A DNA stretch of 64,000 nt. Source: Streptomyces sp. Act143 (lineage in GTDB: Bacteria > Actinomycetota > Actinomycetes > Streptomycetales > Streptomycetaceae). A program made the position numbers and the translations under genes. Shown here one piece after another: positions 60,629 to 64,000 of the stretch; position 1 is the first letter of the stretch; every line of letters starts with the position of its first letter. Below the pieces are notes generated by a model. That model was given only the letters and a program-made list of their open reading frames with translations. It was not told the origin of the DNA and did no database searches. Location: NCBI RefSeq assembly GCF_003143935.1, contig NZ_QFRX01000001.1, positions 9,331,403 to 9,395,402 on the forward strand. The letters are read 5' to 3'.

Positions 60629-61972
60629 TCAGCGGACGATGCCGTGCGCGGCGTTCAGGAGTGACTGCCAGTCCGGGAGCTTCACCGTCGCGCGTCCCAG
60701 AGACGCACCCAGTGCCGCCTCCGCCCGCTCGATCGACTGCCAGCCCGCCCACTCCACCGGCTCCGCCCCCTCGGCTCGCATCGCCGCCAGCGGATCCTCC
60801 CGCCGCTCCTCCCGGGCGAGCGCGTCCGCGTCTTCCAGCAGCGACGTCACCGTCTCCTTCGCGCACGGCCGGTTCGTGCCGATGACCCCCGTGGGGCCCC
60901 GCTTGATCCAGCCCGCCACGTACTCGCCGGGCGCCACCACGCCCTCGCGCAGCACGCGCCCGGCGAGATGCGGCACCGTGTCGCGTTCCGTGTCGAACGG
61001 CAGGCCCTCCAGCGGTACTCCGCGATAGCCCACCGAACGCAGCACCAACTGGGCCTCGATGACCTCGTACCGCCCCGTGCCGGTCACGCCGCCGCTCCCG
61101 TCCGGGACCGTCCGCTCGAAGCGCACCGCGCCCACCCGCCCCGCGTCGGCGAGGAGTTGGACGGGGCGCAGGAAGAAGCGCAGACGGATGCGGCGCGGGG
61201 CAGGGCTCGCCGGTGCCCCGGCCCAGCCGCGCAGCACCTCCACGTTGCGGCGCTGGGCGGCGGGCAGCGACGAGGGGTCCAGGTAGGCCGGATCGAGCGC
61301 CAACTCGTCCTGATCCACGGTGGCTTGCGCCCCCGGGAGTCCGCCCAGCTCGCGCAGCTCCTTGGTGGTGAACCGGGCCTGCGAGGGGCCGCGGCGGCCC
61401 ACCATGTGGACGTCCGTCACCCGGCTCGCGGCCAGCGCGGTGAGGGCCGGCTGCGGCATGTCCGTCGGGCTGAGCTCGGCGGCTCCCCGGGCCAGCATCC
61501 GCGTCACGTCGACCGCGACGTTTCCCACGCCGATCACCACGGCCGAGCGGGCCGCGCGGACGAAACCGTCGTCGACGGCGTCCGGATGGGCGCTGTACCA
61601 GGAGACGAACTGGGTCGCCGAGAAGCTGCCCGGCAGCTCCTCGCCGGGAATCCCCAGGTGGCGGTCGGTGGCGGCGCCCACGCAGTACACGACGGCGTGG
61701 TACAGCTCCCGCAGCCGGCTGGTCGGCACTCCTCCGGCGCCGATCCTGACCCCGCCGAGGAAGCGGATCCGGTCGTGCTCCAGGACCGTGCGCAGGTTGT
61801 TCTGGAGGGACTTGATCTTCTCGTGGTCGGGTGCCACGCCGTAGCGGACGAGTCCGTAGGGGCACGGCAGACGGTCCAGGACGTCGACGTACACCGCGGG
61901 GTCGAGCTGGACGAGACTCTGGGCGGTGTAGCACCCGCTCGGCCCGGAGCCGACGACGGCGACACGAAGCAC
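60629..61972 (-). CDS. Ferredoxin-NADP+ reductase, FprA/adrenodoxin reductase type
   Basis: 447-residue FAD- and NADPH-binding oxidoreductase. It has the FAD motif VGSGPSGCYTAQ, YGLVRYGVAPDHEKIKSLQ, the NADPH motif VVIGVGNVAVDVTRML, GRRGPSQARFTTKELREL, and GWIKRGPTGVIGTNR, all diagnostic of adrenodoxin-reductase-like FprA enzymes. It supplies electrons to ferredoxins and P450s, so it could serve the P450 at 24.4 kb. GTG 61972 has AAGGAG upstream. Confidence 0.92.
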   Translation of the reverse strand: MLRVAVVGSGPSGCYTAQSLVQLDPAVYVDVLDRLPCPYGLVRYGVAPDHEKIKSLQNNLRTVLEHDRIRFLGGVRIGAGGVPTSRLRELYHAVVYCVGAATDRHLGIPGEELPGSFSATQFVSWYSAHPDAVDDGFVRAARSAVVIGVGNVAVDVTRMLARGAAELSPTDMPQPALTALAASRVTDVHMVGRRGPSQARFTTKELRELGGLPGAQATVDQDELALDPAYLDPSSLPAAQRRNVEVLRGWAGAPASPAPRRIRLRFFLRPVQLLADAGRVGAVRFERTVPDGSGGVTGTGRYEVIEAQLVLRSVGYRGVPLEGLPFDTERDTVPHLAGRVLREGVVAPGEYVAGWIKRGPTGVIGTNRPCAKETVTSLLEDADALAREERREDPLAAMRAEGAEPVEWAGWQSIERAEAALGASLGRATVKLPDWQSLLNAAHGIVR

Positions 61973-62117
61973 GGCGGTACTCCTTACCCGTGGGGTCAGA
62001 GCAGATCGCTGATGTCTCCAGCATCGCACCGTCGCTGCTGCGCTGACAGGGTGCTGTACGCGCCAGGGGGCGCGTGTCCGTTGGTATGGAAAGTGATCAT
62101 GCGGTTACGTTGCGTAT

Positions 62118-62633
62118 GTGCTAGAAGCATCGTTTCTTAATCTTTCTGATCGTTGTCCGACGGACGGTGCGGTGTCCGTGTGGCCCGCGTGGGAAGTGCA
62201 GGAGGCCGACGGCGCCACCGCGTGGTTCCACGTCCGGCTCGCGTTCACCGATGGAGCCCGGGTCGACGTGCTGGCCGTGGTGTGCGACGGCTGTGCCTCG
62301 CTGGAGGACGTGCGGGCCCAGCCGGCGCTGTCCCTGGACGACCTGGCGGTCCTCGCCGACTGGATCGAGGGCCCGCTCTTCGAGGCGTGCGGCATCGAAC
62401 CCGAGCCCGAGGAGGGTGAGCCGGCCGTCTCGCGGCGGGCCCGGCCCGCCTGGCCGCGGGGTGTCGAGGGGCGGTGGCTGATCGCGCAGGAGTACCGGGC
62501 CGCTCAGGAGGAGGGCGTCGACCCGGTGCTCGCGGTGATGTGCGCGACCGGGCGCAGCCGCCGCAAGTCGCTCAGGATGATTGCGCAGGCGCGTGACGCC
62601 GGATACCTGACACCACGTCACGCGCGGCGCTGA
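62118..62633 (+). CDS. DUF6214 family protein
   Basis: 171-residue actinobacterial protein. Conserved segments: TAWFHVRLAFTDGARVDVLAVVCDGCASLEDVRAQPALSLDDLAVLADWIEGPLFEACG, then ARPAWPRGVEGRWLIAQEYRAAQEEGVDPVLAVMCATGRSRRKSLRMIAQARDAGYLTPRH. The C-terminal half looks like a helical DNA-binding-like module. GTG 62118 has no SD, and the TTACGTTGCGT upstream suggests a leaderless transcript. Function unknown. Confidence 0.82.
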   Translation: MLEASFLNLSDRCPTDGAVSVWPAWEVQEADGATAWFHVRLAFTDGARVDVLAVVCDGCASLEDVRAQPALSLDDLAVLADWIEGPLFEACGIEPEPEEGEPAVSRRARPAWPRGVEGRWLIAQEYRAAQEEGVDPVLAVMCATGRSRRKSLRMIAQARDAGYLTPRHARR

Positions 62634-62649
62634 GCACGCCTGTACGGTT

Positions 62650-63288
62650 CTACAGCAGGTCCCGCATCCGGGAGATCTCGCTCGTCTGCTGGGCGACCAC
62701 GTCGTCGGCCATCTCCTCGATGCGGATGTTGTTGCCCTGTCCCTTCACGTCCGTGGCCATGGTGAGCGCCCCTTCATGATGGGTGATCATCAGGGTGAGG
62801 AAGAGCTGGTCGAAGGCTTTGCCCTCGGCCGCCTCCAGCTTCTTCAGCTGCGCCTCGGTGGCCATGCCCGGCATCGAGGCGTGGTCGTGCGTCCCGGCCT
62901 TCGGGTCCTTGCCGTACGACGTCAGCCAGCTCTCCATGGCCTCGATCTCCGGCCCCTGGGCCGCCGCGATGCGCTCGGCCAGCTTCTTGACCTTGCCGGA
63001 CCCGGCGCGGTCCGGGACGAGTTCGGTCATCTCCAGGGCCTGGGTGTGGTGCACGATCATCATCCGGGCGTACGAGACGTCCGCCGCGTTGGGGGAGTCG
63101 TCCTCGGCGCGCTGGTCCGCGGCCTCCTCGGCGGACAGGGTGCGGTTCACCTCGCCGGGCTCGCCCGGCGCGATCACCGAAGGGCCGGTCGCCGCAGCCG
63201 ACTTGGTGTCCGAGTCGGAGTCGCAGGCCGCGAGGCCGAGCATCACCAGAACGGTCACCGTGGCGACGGACGCGCGGCGGATGAGCAC
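62650..63288 (-). CDS. DUF305 lipoprotein (ferritin-like, His-rich)
   Basis: 212-residue lipoprotein. Lipobox GLAAC (Cys22). DUF305 repeats: YARMMIVHHTQALEMTELVPDRA and LFLTLMITHHEGALTMATDV, with His/Met-rich pairs (HH, HDHASMPGM) fitting metal, probably copper, binding. GTG 63288 has AGGAGG upstream. Divergent from the LVIVD-repeat gene with 192 bp between starts. The two genes are often neighbours and are both secreted. Confidence 0.88.
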   Translation of the reverse strand: MLIRRASVATVTVLVMLGLAACDSDSDTKSAAATGPSVIAPGEPGEVNRTLSAEEAADQRAEDDSPNAADVSYARMMIVHHTQALEMTELVPDRAGSGKVKKLAERIAAAQGPEIEAMESWLTSYGKDPKAGTHDHASMPGMATEAQLKKLEAAEGKAFDQLFLTLMITHHEGALTMATDVKGQGNNIRIEEMADDVVAQQTSEISRMRDLL

Positions 63289-63414
63289 AACGACCTCCTG
63301 TGGCAGGCGTGGTGAGGGGCACCTTGTGAGTGCCGTGACTGTCCTAGCACGCTTCCGCGGATTATCGAGCAGAAAACTTCATTGCGATTCTGTTGCCCCC
63401 TGTTGGTGTGTGCA

Positions 63415-63426
63415 TGGTCAAGACCA
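63415..63426. promoter_or_regulatory. DasR-like site (dre) before the LVIVD-repeat gene
   Basis: TGGTCAAGACCA differs from the DasR core TGGTCTAGACCA at one central base and is part of the longer dyad ATGGTC-aa-GACCAT (63414-63427). It lies 55 bp before the GTG at 63481, in the promoter region. Confidence 0.55.
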
Positions 63427-63480
63427 TACTTCGGTGGTGTGTGAACCGTTCCGAGGCGAACGGCACCAGGGAGGAAACAG

Positions 63481-64000
63481 TGATCCTGAAAGATCCCCGA
63501 ACCCGACACAGACGCCTGGGAGTTGTCGCCGCCGCGACCGGACTCCTCGCGGCCCTGCTGACGGCGGTCCCGGCGGCCGCCACCCCCGACCCCGGGGACG
63601 GCACGGCGGCTTCCGGCAAGGAGGTGTCCCGGAGCACCGAGGCCCAGGTGCGGGCCGCGATCGCCGACGGCGCGATACCCGGACAGGACGAGGTCGTCCA
63701 CTCCGACAACATCGAGCACCTCGTCAACGTCCCCAAGGACGCGCTGCCCGGCACCAATTCGGACCTGGCCTTCCAGGGCCGGTACGCCTTCGCGGGCAAC
63801 TACGACGGCTTCCGCATCTTCGACATCAGCAACCCGAAGGCGCCGAAGACCGTCGCGCAGGTCCTGTGCCCAGGCTCGCAGAACGACGTCTCCGTCTCCG
63901 GCAACCTGCTGTTCCTGTCGACCGACTCCTCGCGCAGCGACAGCAGTTGCAACAGCACCACACAGCCCGCGACCGAGAAGTCCTCCTGGGAGGGCATGAA
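63481..64000 (+). CDS. Secreted LVIVD-repeat protein, 3' end outside window
   Basis: GTG 63481 with GGGAGGAAAC upstream; the frame stays open to the right edge (173 codons visible). Signal peptide (about residues 1-35: basic RTRHRR, then GVVAAATGLLAALLTAVPAAA). The mature region has NIEHLVNVPKD, FQGRYAFAGNYDGFRIFDISNPKAPKTVAQVLCPGSQNDVSVSGNLLFLSTD, the first LVIVD-type propeller repeat. Function unknown; extracellular. It is divergent from the DUF305 gene. Confidence 0.85.

Noticed and set aside
1..64000. tRNA, rRNA, insertion sequences or phage genes
   Set aside because: No tRNA-like cloverleaf sequence, transposase, integrase or phage structural gene was recognised.

Overview
The window is a 64 kb piece of a high-GC actinobacterial chromosome, almost certainly Streptomyces or a very close relative. 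Support: very high G+C with G/C-biased third codon positions, frequent GTG starts and 4-nt start/stop overlaps, a streptogrisin-type protease, DUF3152, DUF5997, DUF6174 and DUF6214 proteins, a LAL-type LuxR regulator, and sites resembling the Streptomyces DasR and CebR operators. No transposase, integrase, phage gene, tRNA, rRNA or CRISPR array was found. The gene mix (scavenging, efflux, secreted hydrolases, small regulator/target pairs) suggests accessory or arm-proximal chromosome rather than a core operon region or a biosynthetic cluster.

Layout. 1-4.6 kb: end of a dicarboxylate symporter, a MarR regulator divergent from an ABC exporter, and an MltG-like transglycosylase. 4.6-8.6 kb: a leftward sulfonate uptake operon (ssuC-ssuB-ssuA plus a flavin monooxygenase), headed by a 27-codon, apparently leaderless peptide gene of the actinobacterial HIDLLR..CR type. 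8.7-10.3 kb: a YjbQ protein, then a promoter, a 17-codon upstream ORF, a hairpin covering a Shine-Dalgarno sequence, and a coupled GNAT acetyltransferase and second IF-1. 10.4-14.5 kb: a TetR/EamA efflux pair with a perfect 16-bp operator, a secreted S1 protease, PhnA-like, PPOX-like and ArsR genes. 14.5-18.3 kb: DUF3152 and a response regulator, sensor kinase and GerMN lipoprotein operon. 18.2-25.6 kb: LysR remnant, secreted hydrolase, MHS transporter, DUF6174 lipoprotein, class V aminotransferase, barstar, P450. 25.7-34.5 kb: pyruvate carboxylase, DHA2 efflux, LuxR regulator, DUF5997 divergent from an HTH-less LysR-like protein, a frameshifted WD40 remnant, and an SDR.

34.5-49 kb: a GlnA1-like glutamine synthetase divergent from a LAL regulator, a BBE-type flavoenzyme, HAD and Lrp genes divergent from a FUSC exporter, a lactonase behind a DasR-like site, a degenerate CbiX chelatase, ung-nagK, and a BNR beta-propeller. 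49-54.8 kb: Rv1733c-like membrane protein, HEAT-repeat protein, and an AidB-like acyl-CoA dehydrogenase divergent from a PaaX regulator across a 34-bp palindrome. 54.8-57.4 kb: divergent secreted PL3 pectate lyase and CE1 esterase-CBM2 with several sugar-regulator-like palindromes, and a 33-codon small gene. 57.6-64 kb: old yellow enzyme divergent from an ArsR regulator across twin operators, NCS2 permease, FprA-type reductase, DUF6214, DUF305 lipoprotein, and the start of an LVIVD-repeat secreted protein behind a second DasR-like site.

How it works together. Most units are a regulator beside a transporter or enzyme with a visible palindrome between them. Two loci seem controlled in the transcript leader by short ORFs: sulfonate uptake and GNAT/IF-1. 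The GNAT/IF-1 locus is the best candidate for an undescribed system. A second oddity is five separate intergenic minisatellite-like arrays with unrelated units of 18 to about 32 bp.
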